A stretch of 64,000 nucleotides of DNA from Vreelandella arcis (GCF_900103865.1 NZ_FNII01000005.1:186001-250000); one strand, 5' to 3'; shown: positions 29,353-39,407, counted from the first letter of the stretch. Notes: generated by a model not told the origin, from the sequence alone. Translations and numbers: made by a program.

Positions 29353-30144
29353 ATGAACGTTCCCATTAAAACGCCTTCTGAAATCGACAAAATGCGCGAC
29401 GCCGGACGCCAAGCCGCCAGCGTTATCGAGATGATCACCCCTCACGTTAAGGCGGGTGTCAGCACCGGCGAAATTGATCGCCTGTGCCATGAGTACATCG
29501 TCAACGAACTAGGCTCAACGCCAGCCCCGCTTAATTATCACGGTTTTCCCAAAGCGACCTGCACCTCGATTAACCACGTGGTGTGTCACGGGATTCCCGA
29601 CGACGCCAAAAAGCTCAAAAACGGCGACATCATGAATTTGGATATCACCGTGCGAACAGCCGATGGCTACCACGGCGACTCCAGCGTGATGTTTGTGGTC
29701 GGCGAGACGATTCAAGGCGAGCGTCTGTGCCGCATTACCCAAGAATGTCTGTATAAAAGCATTGAGATGGTTAAGCCCGGCGTGCACCTTTCTGAACTTG
29801 CCCGGGCGATACAGAAGCACGCCGAAAGCAACGGCTATTCGGTGGTAAGGGACTTCTGCGGCCACGGTATCGGGGCCGAATTTCACGAAGACCCTCAGTT
29901 TCTGCATTACGACGGCTACGCCCCGGAGGCCGATATCAGCCTTGAAGCGGGCATGTGCTTCACCATCGAGCCCATGATCAACGTCGGCGGCTACAAGACC
30001 AAGGTGCTGCGCGATGGCTGGACGGCCATTACCAAAGACCGCAGCCTGTCAGCCCAGTGGGAACACACGCTGCTGGTCACCGACACCGGCGTTGAGGTGC
30101 TGACCGCACGCGGCGACGAAGACTTCAGTTTTCTTAATCGCTGA
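29353..30144 (+). CDS. map: Methionine aminopeptidase, type I
   Basis: 263 residues. Removes the N-terminal methionine from new proteins, using a two-metal site. The ligands are visible in the family order: N-L-D-I-T-V ... G-Y-H-G-D-S-S (two Asp), F-C-G-H-G-I-G (His), T-I-E-P-M-I-N (Glu) and S-A-Q-W-E-H-T (Glu). C-H-G-I-P-D holds the substrate His. Its stop overlaps the glnD start by one base. It is divergent from rpsB, the standard gammaproteobacterial pairing. Confidence 0.97.
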   Translation: MNVPIKTPSEIDKMRDAGRQAASVIEMITPHVKAGVSTGEIDRLCHEYIVNELGSTPAPLNYHGFPKATCTSINHVVCHGIPDDAKKLKNGDIMNLDITVRTADGYHGDSSVMFVVGETIQGERLCRITQECLYKSIEMVKPGVHLSELARAIQKHAESNGYSVVRDFCGHGIGAEFHEDPQFLHYDGYAPEADISLEAGMCFTIEPMINVGGYKTKVLRDGWTAITKDRSLSAQWEHTLLVTDTGVEVLTARGDEDFSFLNR

Positions 30145-32819
30145 TGCTACTTCACCACTACCGGTTTGAGCCGGACACTACGCTGTTTGATCTTGAGTTA
30201 TTTCGCTCTGAGCTATCGGGATCACGCTCGCCCATCGCGCCTTTCAAAGCCGCACTGCGCGATATCCAGGCGCGTCTGGATGAACGATTTCGCGCCGGTG
30301 CGGATATTCGCGATTTGGTGCGCGGGCGTGCCTGGTACCTAGACCAGCTGTTGGCGATCGCCTGGGAAAAGCACGACTGGCCTGACGACGGCGTCGCCCT
30401 GGTCGCGGTGGGTGGCTACGGGCGCGGCGAGCTGCACCCGCACTCGGACATCGACCTGCTACTCCTGCTTGAGCACGACGACGACACCGCCTACCGCGAG
30501 CCGCTGACCGCCTTTATCACTTTTTTATGGGATATCGGCCTGGAAATCGGCCACAGCGTGCGCTCGCTCAACGACTGCGAGCGTGAAGCAGACGCCGATG
30601 TCACGGTGATCACCAACCTGCTCGAGTCCCGACTCATTGCCGGCCCCGAGCGACTGCGAGAGGCCATGCGCGAACGACTCAGCGCCGACCACATCTGGCC
30701 CGCCGACCGTTTCTTCGAGGCCAAATGGCAGGAACAGATTGCCCGCCATTACCGCTACAACAACTCTGAATACCACCTGGAACCAAACCTTAAAAGCTCA
30801 CCCGGTGGGCTGCGTGACATCCAGATGATTGGCTGGGTCGCCAAGCGCCACTTCGGTACCGAGCAATACACCGACATTGTCGCCAACGGCTTTATGAACG
30901 ACGCCGAACTGCGCATTTTAAGCCAGGGCCAAGCCTTTTTATGGCAGGTTCGCTACGCCCTGCACATGCTCACCGACCGCGCCGAAGACCGCCTGCTGTT
31001 TGACCACCAGCGCACTATCGCCGAGATGTTTGGCTTTCGCGACACGCCCGAGCGCCTAGCCGTTGAGCAGTTTATGAAGCGCTACTATCGGCATGTCACC
31101 GCCCTCGCCGGCCTTAACGACATGCTGCTGCAGCACTTCGACGAGGTCATTTTGCGCGGCAAAGAGGCGCTGGAAACGGTCAAACTCAACGAGCGCTTTG
31201 AAACCAAAGGTGGCTACATACAGGTGCGTTCGCGCAACCTGTTTAGCGAAAGGCCTGCGGCGATGCTCGAGCTATTTTTACTGATGGCCAAACATCCCGA
31301 CATTGAGGGCGTGCGGGCCGACACCATTCGACTGATCCGTGACCATCGCCACCAAATTGACGACCATTACCGGGACGATCCGCGCCATCAACGGCTATTC
31401 ATGGCCATTTTGCGCGCACCAGGCAACGTACCTCGTCAGCTACGACGTATGAACCGCTATGGCATCTTGGGCAAATACCTGCCCGAATTTGGGCGTGCGG
31501 TAGGCCTGATGCAGCACGATCTGTTTCATATCTACACCGTGGATGCCCACACCCTTCGATTGCTCAAGTTTTTACACGGCTTCCGCAAGCCCGAAGCGAA
31601 AGACGACTTTCCCGTCGCCGCCGCCTTGATGCAGCAGCTACCCAAGCTTGACTTGTTGTGGATAACCGGCCTGTTTCACGATGTTGGCAAAGGACGCGGC
31701 GGCGATCACTCGGAAATCGGCGCACGCGACGTTGAACATTTTTGCCAGCGGCATCATGTACCCACCCATGACACCAAGCTGGTCAGTTGGTTAGTTGAGC
31801 ATCATCTGCTGATGTCAATGACCGCTCAAAAGCGCGACATCACCGACCCCGATGTAATCCGCGAATTCGCGACTGAGGTGCGAACCGAAACGCGCCTGGA
31901 TTATCTTTACGTACTCACCGTGGCCGATATCAACGCGACCAACCCCACCCTGTGGAACGGTTGGCGAGCGTCGCTACTACGCCAGCTGCACTCCGAAACC
32001 AAGCGCGCTTTGCGCCGCGGCCTAAAAAATCCACCCGACCGCGACGACTGGGTGCGCGAAACGCGCTTGGAAGCCCGCTCGTTGCTGCAAACGATTGGCG
32101 TTGACGAGGCTGAAATTGACCAGCTATGGGAATCGCTCGGCGAAGACTACTTCTTGCAGTACGCGCCCAGCGAAATCGTCTGGCAAACCCAAGGGATCCT
32201 CGCCCACCAGCCCTCGTTGTTACCACTGGTACTGATTAGCGCGCCCACGGCCGATATGTCCGAAGGCGGCACCAAAGTGTTTATACACACGCGTTCGGTA
32301 GACGATTTGTTCGCCGCCACCGCCGCCGCCATGGAACAGCTGGGCCTCTCGATACACGACGCGCGCATCGCCACCTCAAACAACGACTGGACGCTGAACA
32401 CCTTCATCGTGCTGGACAACCAAGGCCAACCGATTCGCGACCCAGCGCGCATTGAAGAGATGCGCCAACACCTGGTGGAAGAGCTGGATGACCCCGATGA
32501 CTATCCCGATATCGTCACCCGGCATACGCCGCGCCAGCTCAAACACTTTCGGGTCGCTACCGAGGTATTGATTGAACAAGACCCCGCCAACGACCGCACG
32601 CTGCTGGAACTCAGCGCACCGGACAGGCCCGGGCTTCTGGCCCGCGTCGGGCGCATCTTCATGGAACAGGATATTGCGCTCTCCGCGGCGAAAATCGCCA
32701 CCCTGGGCGAACGCGTGGAAGACGTGTTTTTTATCACCACCAAGGCCGGCGAACCGTTAACCGACCCCGACCGCCAACAACAGCTGCGCGAACGCTTAAT
32801 TGAAGTATTAGGGGTTTAA
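30144..32819 (+). CDS. glnD: Bifunctional uridylyltransferase/uridylyl-removing enzyme GlnD
   Basis: 891 residues. Senses glutamine and modifies the PII proteins GlnB/GlnK to set nitrogen assimilation. In order: nucleotidyltransferase domain with G-G-Y-G-R-G-E-L-H-P-H-S-D-I-D-L-L-L (about residues 90-107), the PII-uridylyltransferase linker, an HD domain with L-F-H-D-V-G-K-G-R-G-G-D-H-S (about 512-525) for deuridylylation, and two C-terminal ACT domains (about 700-780 and 810-885; E-L-S-A-P-D-R-P-G-L-L-A-R begins the last). It starts on the map stop codon. Confidence 0.97.
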   Translation: MLLHHYRFEPDTTLFDLELFRSELSGSRSPIAPFKAALRDIQARLDERFRAGADIRDLVRGRAWYLDQLLAIAWEKHDWPDDGVALVAVGGYGRGELHPHSDIDLLLLLEHDDDTAYREPLTAFITFLWDIGLEIGHSVRSLNDCEREADADVTVITNLLESRLIAGPERLREAMRERLSADHIWPADRFFEAKWQEQIARHYRYNNSEYHLEPNLKSSPGGLRDIQMIGWVAKRHFGTEQYTDIVANGFMNDAELRILSQGQAFLWQVRYALHMLTDRAEDRLLFDHQRTIAEMFGFRDTPERLAVEQFMKRYYRHVTALAGLNDMLLQHFDEVILRGKEALETVKLNERFETKGGYIQVRSRNLFSERPAAMLELFLLMAKHPDIEGVRADTIRLIRDHRHQIDDHYRDDPRHQRLFMAILRAPGNVPRQLRRMNRYGILGKYLPEFGRAVGLMQHDLFHIYTVDAHTLRLLKFLHGFRKPEAKDDFPVAAALMQQLPKLDLLWITGLFHDVGKGRGGDHSEIGARDVEHFCQRHHVPTHDTKLVSWLVEHHLLMSMTAQKRDITDPDVIREFATEVRTETRLDYLYVLTVADINATNPTLWNGWRASLLRQLHSETKRALRRGLKNPPDRDDWVRETRLEARSLLQTIGVDEAEIDQLWESLGEDYFLQYAPSEIVWQTQGILAHQPSLLPLVLISAPTADMSEGGTKVFIHTRSVDDLFAATAAAMEQLGLSIHDARIATSNNDWTLNTFIVLDNQGQPIRDPARIEEMRQHLVEELDDPDDYPDIVTRHTPRQLKHFRVATEVLIEQDPANDRTLLELSAPDRPGLLARVGRIFMEQDIALSAAKIATLGERVEDVFFITTKAGEPLTDPDRQQQLRERLIEVLGV

Positions 32820-32930
32820 TCGCCTTATCGCCCCGGTGGATTTGAGCCAGCCCCGGGGCTTGCCTATAATCGTCGGCTACTTTTGCAACCCGACGCCTAC
32901 AACAACGCCAGCACGGCGTTCTGGACACCC

Positions 32931-34127
32931 ATGAACCCTGATCTTGACGCCCTGCACCCCTATCCGTTCGAAAAACTCGCCGCACTCAAAGCCGACCTCA
33001 CTCCACCGTCGGCGCTGACGCACATCCCGCTGACCATTGGCGAGCCTCAGCACGCGCCATATTCAGCGGCACTAGCGGCGTTGGTCGCCCACCAGGCCGA
33101 GATGGGGCGCTACCCCGCTACCAACGGCCTACCCGCCCTGCGAGAAACGATCGCCAACTGGGCAAGCCAGCGCTTTGCACTGGCGGGGCTAGATAGCGAG
33201 CGCCAGGTGCTACCGGTTAACGGCACGCGGGAAGCCATTTTTGCCTTCGTACAGGCAGCGCTTGACCGGGCTCGCCCAGCAAAGGTTGCCGTGCCCAATC
33301 CGTTCTACCAGATTTATGAGGGAGCCACGCTGCTGGCCGGCGGCGAACCACTGTATCTGGATTGCACCGCCGACAACGGCTTTCGACCGGATTTTTCCGC
33401 GGTGAGCCCAGATACCTGGCGCGAAGTGCAAATCGTGTTTATCTGTTCACCTGGCAACCCAACCGGCGCAGTGACGCCATTGGAAGAATTCAAGCAACTC
33501 ATTGCGCTGGCCGATGAGCACGACTTCATCATTGCCTCCGATGAGTGCTACTCCGAGCTCTACCTGGATGAGGCTACGCCACCCCCAGGGCTCTTGCAGG
33601 CCTGCGCCGCGCTTGGTCGTCACGATTACCGGCGCTGCATGGTGTTTCACTCGCTCTCCAAGCGCTCTAACCTGCCGGGACTGCGCTCGGGCTTTGTCGC
33701 CGGCGATGCGGATTTACTTACACCCTTCAAGCGCTACCGCACCTACCACGGCTGCGCCATGTCATTGCCGCTCCAACATGCCTCTATTGCGGCCTGGCAG
33801 GATGAAGGCCACGTGCACGCCAACCGCGAGGCTTACCGCGAAAAGTTCAGCGCGGTCACCGACGTTCTGGCCCCGGTGATGGATTTCCCCACACCCGAAG
33901 CCAGCTTTTATCTGTGGCCCGCCGTGCCCGGCGGCGATGATATTGACTTTACCCAGCGACTGTTTGTCGAACAACACGTTAGCGTACTGCCCGGCAGCTT
34001 GATGGGCCGCCCTGGGCGCGATGGACACAACCCAGGCAGCAGTCGGCTACGCTTAGCGTTAGTCGCCGAACTTGCCCCGACGCTGGAAGCTGCCGAACGT
34101 CTGCGCCAGCTCATTGAACGCGGTTAA
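32931..34127 (+). CDS. dapC: Succinyldiaminopimelate transaminase
   Basis: 398 residues from ATG 32931. A fold-type I PLP aminotransferase. Lysine-pathway identity is inferred from the neighbourhood (glnD, dapD, dapE), as in Pseudomonas. Motifs: P-N-P-F-Y-Q-I-Y-E, S-P-G-N-P-T-G-A, S-D-E-C-Y-S-E-L-Y, the PLP lysine in H-S-L-S-K-R-S-N-L-P-G-L-R-S-G-F and C-terminal S-S-R-L-R-L-A-L-V. An in-frame upstream start at 32883 would add 16 residues without family support. It converts N-succinyl-2-amino-6-oxopimelate to N-succinyl-LL-diaminopimelate. Confidence 0.9.
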   Translation: MNPDLDALHPYPFEKLAALKADLTPPSALTHIPLTIGEPQHAPYSAALAALVAHQAEMGRYPATNGLPALRETIANWASQRFALAGLDSERQVLPVNGTREAIFAFVQAALDRARPAKVAVPNPFYQIYEGATLLAGGEPLYLDCTADNGFRPDFSAVSPDTWREVQIVFICSPGNPTGAVTPLEEFKQLIALADEHDFIIASDECYSELYLDEATPPPGLLQACAALGRHDYRRCMVFHSLSKRSNLPGLRSGFVAGDADLLTPFKRYRTYHGCAMSLPLQHASIAAWQDEGHVHANREAYREKFSAVTDVLAPVMDFPTPEASFYLWPAVPGGDDIDFTQRLFVEQHVSVLPGSLMGRPGRDGHNPGSSRLRLALVAELAPTLEAAERLRQLIERG

Positions 34128-34170
34128 CACACTGAATTGACGTCATTCAGTCATTGCCAGGAGGTCATAT

Positions 34171-34509
34171 ATGCTAACGCTTTATATCATCAGCAACTGC
34201 GACACCTGCCGCAAAGCGCGGAACGCGCTTGACGATAAAGGCATCCCTTTTAAAACGTACGACCTACGTAAAGACGGCCTCTCAGCCCCACTGTTAGAAC
34301 ATATTCTCCACCGCGTACCGCTAGTGGAAGCGATCAACAAGCGCAGCAAAACCTGGCGCGAACTGTCGGACGAAGAGAAAGATTTTGACGCCAACTCGGG
34401 CCGCGAGCTGCTTTTAAAACACCCCACATTGTTAAAACGCCCTCTACTAGAAGTCGACGACGAAACGATGCTGGTCGGCTACCAAGATGGCGACTACGAC
34501 AAACTCTAA
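34171..34509 (+). CDS. ArsC/Spx-family thioredoxin-fold protein (YffB-like)
   Basis: 112 residues with the thioredoxin-fold motif S-N-C-D-T-C-R-K-A-R at residues 8-17 (C10-x-x-C13), then L-R-K-D-G, K-R-S-K-T-W-R-E-L and L-L-K-H-P-T-L-L-K-R-P-L-L. This fits the YffB branch of the ArsC-like family, a probable glutathione-dependent reductase rather than a proven arsenate reductase. E. coli yffB also lies next to dapE. AGGAGG precedes ATG 34171. There is no arsenic-resistance context. Confidence 0.8.
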   Translation: MLTLYIISNCDTCRKARNALDDKGIPFKTYDLRKDGLSAPLLEHILHRVPLVEAINKRSKTWRELSDEEKDFDANSGRELLLKHPTLLKRPLLEVDDETMLVGYQDGDYDKL

Positions 34510-34546
34510 ACAACCTGATTCAACATTGACCTAAAGGAACGCAGTT

Positions 34547-35572
34547 ATGCTGAGCTTTGCGCTTGGAATTGGCACTCAAAACACCCAGGGCGACTGGCTG
34601 GAAATCTACTATCCGGCACCGCTATTTCAGCCGGATGATGCGCTCGTCAAAGCGGCCAAAGAAGCGCTAGACGCCCCGGAAGGAACAGCCGCCATTAGCT
34701 TTCTACCGGAAGACTGCACACACCTCGCTAAAGCGCTGGAAGCCGCTGGCCACCCGGCCCAAGCGGAATTAGCAGAAGCTTTCGCCACCAGCCAACGCCC
34801 GTTAGTGGCGATGTTTCTGGATACCGACCAACCGCCGCAAACCGCGCCTGAGGTCTACCTCAAGCTTCACCTGCTTTCCCACCGTCTGGTAAAACCTCAC
34901 GGACTTGATTTGACGGGTATGTTTGGTCTGCTACGCAACATCGCCTGGACCAACGAAGGCGCAATCGATATTGAAGAGCTACCCGCTCGTCGCCTCAAAG
35001 CCCGTCTGGCAGGCCGCGCCCTGTCGGTGGACTGCGTCGACAAATTCCCCAAGATGACCGACTACGTGGTTCCTCACGGCATCCGGATTGGCGACACCGC
35101 GCGCGTGCGCCTGGGAGCCTACCTCGGCGAAGGCACAACGGTGATGCACGAAGGTTTCGTTAACTTCAACGCGGGCGCTGAAGGCCCGGGCATGATCGAA
35201 GGGCGTATCTCAGCCGGTGTGATGGTCGGCAGAGGCTCCGACTTAGGCGGCGGCTGCTCGACCATGGGCACCCTCTCCGGCGGCGGCAATATTGTCATCA
35301 AAGTCGGCGAAGGCTGCTTGATCGGCGCCAACGCAGGCATCGGTATTCCACTGGGCGACCGCTGCACCGTCGAAGCGGGGCTGTACATCACGGCGGGTGC
35401 CAAAGTCACTCTATTGGATGACCAAGGCCAAGAGGTCAACACCGTCGCCGCCAGAGACTTGGCCGGCCAGGATGACCTGCTGCTGCGCCGCAACTCGCAA
35501 AACGGTCGCATTGAATGCCTGACCAATAAAAGCGCCGTTGCGTTGAATGAGGCGCTGCATGCCCATAACTGA
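34547..35572 (+). CDS. dapD: 2,3,4,5-tetrahydropyridine-2,6-dicarboxylate N-succinyltransferase
   Basis: 341 residues, matching the long DapD type of Pseudomonas rather than the 274-residue E. coli form. The C-terminal half is a left-handed beta helix ([20 protein letters not shown] and further hexapeptides, about residues 185-290) with [13 protein letters not shown]. It succinylates tetrahydrodipicolinate in the lysine/diaminopimelate pathway, just before DapC's step. AAGGAA precedes ATG 34547. The 3' end overlaps dapE by 14 bases. Confidence 0.95.
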   Translation: MLSFALGIGTQNTQGDWLEIYYPAPLFQPDDALVKAAKEALDAPEGTAAISFLPEDCTHLAKALEAAGHPAQAELAEAFATSQRPLVAMFLDTDQPPQTAPEVYLKLHLLSHRLVKPHGLDLTGMFGLLRNIAWTNEGAIDIEELPARRLKARLAGRALSVDCVDKFPKMTDYVVPHGIRIGDTARVRLGAYLGEGTTVMHEGFVNFNAGAEGPGMIEGRISAGVMVGRGSDLGGGCSTMGTLSGGGNIVIKVGEGCLIGANAGIGIPLGDRCTVEAGLYITAGAKVTLLDDQGQEVNTVAARDLAGQDDLLLRRNSQNGRIECLTNKSAVALNEALHAHN

Positions 35573-36731
35573 TCCGGAAGGTTTATCACCGACGCTGAAG
35601 CTTGCCTTTGATTTGCTCAGCCGCGCGTCGGTGACGCCGGACGACGAAGGTTGTCAGGATCTGATGATCGAGCGCTTAATTGCGCTCGGTTTCCATATCG
35701 AACGGCTGCCGTTTGGCGATGTAGACAACTTCTGGGCGGTACGCGGGCATCACGGACCGGTACTGGCCTTTGCTGGGCACACCGATGTGGTACCCAGCGG
35801 CCCTCACACCAACTGGGAATTTCCGCCCTTTACGCCCTGTATTAACGACGACGGCATGCTTTGCGGTCGCGGCGCCTCCGACATGAAAGGCAGCCTAGCC
35901 GCCATGCTGACCGCCGTTGAGCGTTTTGTCGCCGCCCACCCCGATCACCATGGCCGTATCGCGTTTTTGATCACCTCCGATGAAGAAGGCCCCGCCGTCG
36001 ACGGCACCCGCGCAGTGGTTGAACACCTGCGCGAGCGCAATGAACGCCTCGATTACTGTATCGTCGGCGAGCCTTCTTCCACGACACGCCTTGGCGATGC
36101 GATTAAAAACGGTCGACGCGGCTCGCTGGGCGGCGTGCTACATGTGAAAGGCGTGCAAGGCCACGTGGCCTACCCGCACCTGGCACGCAATCCCATCCAC
36201 CAAACCATGCCCGCGCTCGATGCGCTGGTCAACGAACACTGGGATACGGGCAACGATTTTTTCCCGGCCACCAGCTTCCAGGTCTCCAATGTCCGGGCAG
36301 GGACGGGCGCGACCAACGTGATTCCTGGCGAGGTGGAAGTGGTGTTCAACTTCCGCTTCTCCACGGAAGTGACCCACGAGGCACTCAAGGGGCGTACCGA
36401 AGCGATTCTGGATCGGTGCGGGCTCGAATATCACATCGACTGGACACTCAATGGCGAGCCATTTTTAACCGCCGAAGGGGAACTGGTCGACGCTGCAATT
36501 CGCGGCGTCGAAGCGGTGACCGGCGAGCGCCCTGAGCTGTCGACCAGCGGAGGCACCTCGGACGGTCGCTTCATTGCCACACTGGGCGCTCAGGTCGTCG
36601 AACTGGGCCCGCTCAACGACACTATCCACAAGGTCGATGAGCGCGTGCGTGCCAGCGACCTGGACGACTTAAGCCGGATCTACGAAGCCACGCTACAAGC
36701 GCTGCTCACGTCCGGCGAGGTGAGTGTATGA
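35559..36731 (+). CDS. dapE: Succinyl-diaminopimelate desuccinylase
   Basis: 390 residues from ATG 35559. GAGG lies 7 bases before this ATG; an in-frame ATG at 35547 lacks a ribosome site. An M20 metallopeptidase that hydrolyses N-succinyl-LL-diaminopimelate to LL-diaminopimelate and succinate. Metal-site motifs: [33 protein letters not shown] and the C-terminal [12 protein letters not shown]. It follows dapC and dapD in the same run, so three consecutive pathway steps are clustered. Confidence 0.96.
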   Translation: MPITDPEGLSPTLKLAFDLLSRASVTPDDEGCQDLMIERLIALGFHIERLPFGDVDNFWAVRGHHGPVLAFAGHTDVVPSGPHTNWEFPPFTPCINDDGMLCGRGASDMKGSLAAMLTAVERFVAAHPDHHGRIAFLITSDEEGPAVDGTRAVVEHLRERNERLDYCIVGEPSSTTRLGDAIKNGRRGSLGGVLHVKGVQGHVAYPHLARNPIHQTMPALDALVNEHWDTGNDFFPATSFQVSNVRAGTGATNVIPGEVEVVFNFRFSTEVTHEALKGRTEAILDRCGLEYHIDWTLNGEPFLTAEGELVDAAIRGVEAVTGERPELSTSGGTSDGRFIATLGAQVVELGPLNDTIHKVDERVRASDLDDLSRIYEATLQALLTSGEVSV

Positions 36732-37117
36732 TGGAGCGCTATCCTGATATTGAGATCTACCTCGCTAACGTATCCCATTCAGCGCTCAACGCCTGGCTGG
36801 CGACGGCGCTGGAAGCCCCGCCGCTAACCCCCGCGGGCAAGGGCAAATGGCGCACCCACGGCACCTATCAAGGCCACCGCATACCGGTACTCCTCGTGGA
36901 AAACGCCGCCGACGGATTTGCCAGCCTGTGGATTGATAGTGGCCATTGCCCCTGGCATACCGACCAGGAAGCCGCCCAATACGCGGCGGAAGCTCTGCAA
37001 ACCGAAATTCGCTGCTCATTGGGCGGCTGGAACCCCGGCGACGACCCCGACCGTTTTTGGCAGGTGTTCCCCGGTGGGCGTGAAGGCGCAATAGAGTGGC
37101 CTGACTCGGGCCGCTAA
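36728..37117 (+). CDS. Conserved hypothetical protein downstream of dapE
   Basis: A 129-residue protein that I cannot assign to a named family. It has no signal peptide or membrane segment. The middle ([24 protein letters not shown]) suggests a small alpha/beta domain, and the second half is rich in Trp, Gly, Asp and Pro ([20 protein letters not shown]). Its ATG overlaps the dapE stop (ATGA), with GAGG 7 bases upstream, so it is co-translated with dapE. A link to the dap genes is inferred only from this overlap. Confidence 0.7.
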   Translation: MMERYPDIEIYLANVSHSALNAWLATALEAPPLTPAGKGKWRTHGTYQGHRIPVLLVENAADGFASLWIDSGHCPWHTDQEAAQYAAEALQTEIRCSLGGWNPGDDPDRFWQVFPGGREGAIEWPDSGR

Positions 37118-37140
37118 GTATTAGCCCACGCCTTAAACGC

Positions 37141-37168
37141 ACTTGACCCCGCCTAGGCGGGGTCAAGT
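37141..37168. terminator. 28-bp perfect palindrome between convergent genes
   Basis: ACTTGACCCCGCCT followed by its exact reverse complement, with no unpaired spacer. It sits 24 bases after the plus-strand gene and 34 bases after the minus-strand gene that converge here, so it probably ends both transcripts. There is no U-run on either side, so it may act as a Rho-assisted or 3'-protecting hairpin rather than a strict intrinsic terminator. Confidence 0.6.
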
Positions 37169-37201
37169 AATCGTACTAGCCAGTAAAACGTCTGCCGTTG
37201 G

Positions 37202-37738
37202 TTACTCGATAATACTTACATCGTCGGCCTGCAAGCCACGCTCATTTTTAATCACGTGGTAACGCACAATCTGACCTTCCGCCAGCATGCGCGGGCCACG
37301 GCCACGAATCGCGCGGAAGTGGACAAAAACATCGTCGCCGTTGTCGCGGGTAATAAAGCCATAGCCTTTGTTGGTATTAAACCACTTCACTTCACCTTCT
37401 TCGCGACCATCGTTGGGATCAATGACATCTTCATCATCGGCCGCGTTCGGGGCTTGGGATTGACGCGGTGCAGGCTTGGCGCGTGCCGCCGAATCAGGCG
37501 ACACCACCACGGGCGGCGCTAACGCGGCGGTCGCTAACGTAGCGATACACAGCACAATAAAACTTCCGAAAGCCACAGCTATATAGATGCCGCCGGCCCC
37601 AATAACGGCCAGTTCGGCCAGCCACTGCTCAGCCAGCGGCGCGTCGGTTAAATGAATAATCCCCGCCAGCAACAGTGGCGTGGGGGCGGCAAGTAAAATA
37701 CTGATTAAGATACTGCGAAACACGACTTTTAGGTTCAT
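37202..37738 (-). CDS. Membrane-anchored cold-shock-domain protein
   Basis: 178 residues. The N-terminal part has two hydrophobic segments (about residues 9-28 and 43-75). A polar linker follows (about 76-112, Ala/Pro then Asp/Glu rich), then a C-terminal cold-shock domain (about 114-177): G-E-V-K-W-F-N-T-N-K-G-Y-G-F-I (RNP1), D-V-F-V-H-F (RNP2), and G-L-Q-A-D-D-V at the end. Canonical Csp proteins are about 70 residues and soluble; here the RNA/ssDNA-binding domain is tethered to the membrane, probably facing the cytosol. The arrangement differs from CSD-DUF1294 fusions, where the CSD comes first. Function unknown. Confidence 0.8.
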   Translation of the reverse strand: MNLKVVFRSILISILLAAPTPLLLAGIIHLTDAPLAEQWLAELAVIGAGGIYIAVAFGSFIVLCIATLATAALAPPVVVSPDSAARAKPAPRQSQAPNAADDEDVIDPNDGREEGEVKWFNTNKGYGFITRDNGDDVFVHFRAIRGRGPRMLAEGQIVRYHVIKNERGLQADDVSIIE

Positions 37739-37850
37739 GGATACAAAAAGCTCTCTTGTTGTATGGGTAACAGAAGAAGGACAATACTCAGTTCAGCGGG
37801 TCTTTTACGTCCCAATTCACCGAGCTACTACACAAGGTTGCAATGTTACC

Positions 37851-38099
37851 ATGACATCTTCTTTATCGCCTGCCGAGCTTGTTCAACAGTTTGAATCTTT
37901 AGAGAGCCGCTTGGCTTATCAAGAACACTGGCTCGACACTCTTGATCAAGCGGTCGCCCAGCAAGAACGTCGATTAACAACCCTGGAGCAACTTAGTGCG
38001 CTGATGCGCGAGCGGCTGCGCGAACAGCACCAAGCGCTCCAATCAGGTAATGCGCCGGATGCCGCCCGCCCCGAAGACGACATCCCACCGCATTATTGA
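37851..38099 (+). CDS. slyX: SlyX family protein
   Basis: 82 residues from ATG 37851. An almost entirely coiled-coil N-terminal part (F-E-S-L-E-S-R-L-A-Y-Q-E ... L-D-Q-A-V-A-Q-Q-E-R-R-L) and the C-terminal P-P-H-Y typical of SlyX. Family function is unknown. A longer upstream frame from 37680 is not supported. It is divergent from the cold-shock-domain gene with a 112-base gap. Confidence 0.85.
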   Translation: MTSSLSPAELVQQFESLESRLAYQEHWLDTLDQAVAQQERRLTTLEQLSALMRERLREQHQALQSGNAPDAARPEDDIPPHY

Positions 38100-38122
38100 G
38101 ACGCTCGCTACGCATTCACCCG

Positions 38123-39241
38123 CTACTGGCTCACCAGCTTAACAGGGTCAACACTTGTCAGACCAAAGGCATTAGCGACGGCGGGATAGGTCACTTGCCC
38201 CGCATGGACGTTGAGCCCCGGCAGGAAATGGGGGTCATCGCTAAGCGCCTGTTGCCAGCCTTTATCGGCCAGCGCCAGCACGAACGGCAGCGTGGCATTG
38301 GTAAGCCCTAGCGTAGAGGTACGTGCGACCGCGCCTGGCATATTCGCTACGCAGTAGTGGACGATACCGTCAACGATATAGGTCGGCTCAGCGTGGGTGG
38401 TGGGCTTGCTGGTTTCAAAACAGCCGCCTTGGTCGATCGCCACATCCACCAGTACGCTACCGGGCTGCATATCCGCCAGCATGGCACGGGTGATCAGTTT
38501 CGGCGCAGCAGCACCGGGGATCAGCACCGCCCCAATGATCATATCGGCCGTTTTAGCCGCTTCATCCAGCGCATCCGCCGTTGAGTAAACGGTCTTGATG
38601 CGGCCCTGATAGCGGTCATCGAGCACTTCCAGCCGAGCAATCGACTTGTCCAGAATGGTCACCTCTGCGCCGAGCCCTAACGCCATGCGCGCGGCATTTT
38701 CACCGACCACACCGCCACCGATCACGGTGACCTTACCTGGCGCCACGCCAGGCACACCCGGCAATAGCACGCCAGAGCCACCCTGCGCTTTTTCAAGACT
38801 GTGCGCACCTGCCTGCACGGCCATACGCCCTGCCACGGTGCTCATCGGCGCGAGCAGCGGCAGACCACCCTTCGCATCGGTAATCGTTTCGTAGGCAATG
38901 CAGGTCGCGCCGCTTTCCAGCAAACCCTTGGTTAACGTTTCTTCGGCGGCTAGATGAAGATAGGTAAACAAGGTGTGATCGGGCGTTAGCCGCGCAACTT
39001 CTTCGGCCTGGGGCTCTTTCACCTTAAGAATCAGCTCGGCGTTTTGCCACAGCGCCGCGACATCCGCGTCAATTCGCGCGCCGGCGGCTTCATAGTCGTG
39101 GTCGCTAAACCCAGCGCCCTCGCCAGCCCCCGCCTGAACGCTTACGTGATGACCACGCCCGGTTAGTTCCCGCGCGCCGGTAGGGGTCAAGGCCACCCGG
39201 TATTCATGATTTTTAATCTCTTTGGGGACTGCGATGCGCAT
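38123..39241 (-). CDS. ald: Alanine dehydrogenase
   Basis: 372 residues, the usual length. NAD-dependent reversible deamination of L-alanine to pyruvate and ammonia. Motifs: [16 protein letters not shown] at the N-terminus, I-L-K-V-K-E-P with the substrate lysine (about residue 74), Y-L-H-L-A with the catalytic His, the Rossmann [14 protein letters not shown], and [13 protein letters not shown] with the catalytic Asp. It ends 24 bases from convergent slyX. A single gene, apparently its own transcription unit. Confidence 0.96.
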   Translation of the reverse strand: MRIAVPKEIKNHEYRVALTPTGARELTGRGHHVSVQAGAGEGAGFSDHDYEAAGARIDADVAALWQNAELILKVKEPQAEEVARLTPDHTLFTYLHLAAEETLTKGLLESGATCIAYETITDAKGGLPLLAPMSTVAGRMAVQAGAHSLEKAQGGSGVLLPGVPGVAPGKVTVIGGGVVGENAARMALGLGAEVTILDKSIARLEVLDDRYQGRIKTVYSTADALDEAAKTADMIIGAVLIPGAAAPKLITRAMLADMQPGSVLVDVAIDQGGCFETSKPTTHAEPTYIVDGIVHYCVANMPGAVARTSTLGLTNATLPFVLALADKGWQQALSDDPHFLPGLNVHAGQVTYPAVANAFGLTSVDPVKLVSQ

Positions 39242-39333
39242 GTGCGGCTCCTAATTATTTCGCTAGCAAATTGTCAGCGTTAAACTAATTACAGCACAGC
39301 TTTTGCGCCTCTCCATCCCCCGGAATACAAAAC

Positions 39334-39358
39334 AAAAAAAACGCCGGTTAAGACGTTT
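39334..39358 (-). terminator. Intrinsic terminator after the thioesterase gene
   Basis: On the minus strand AAACGTC, a 6-base loop and GGCGTTT (7 bp with one G-U pair) run into a tract of T. It lies about 50 bases after the stop of the thioesterase gene and separates it from ald. Confidence 0.75.
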
Positions 39359-39407
39359 CTTAGGAGAAAAATCTACCGAATGGCGGCTATTGGCAAAAAA
39401 ATCATCG

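Noticed and set aside
34171..34509. Arsenate reductase (arsC) for arsenic resistance
   Set aside because: The protein is ArsC-fold but of the YffB type, with C-x-x-C and placed in the dap cluster; no arsB, arsR or acr3 gene is near.
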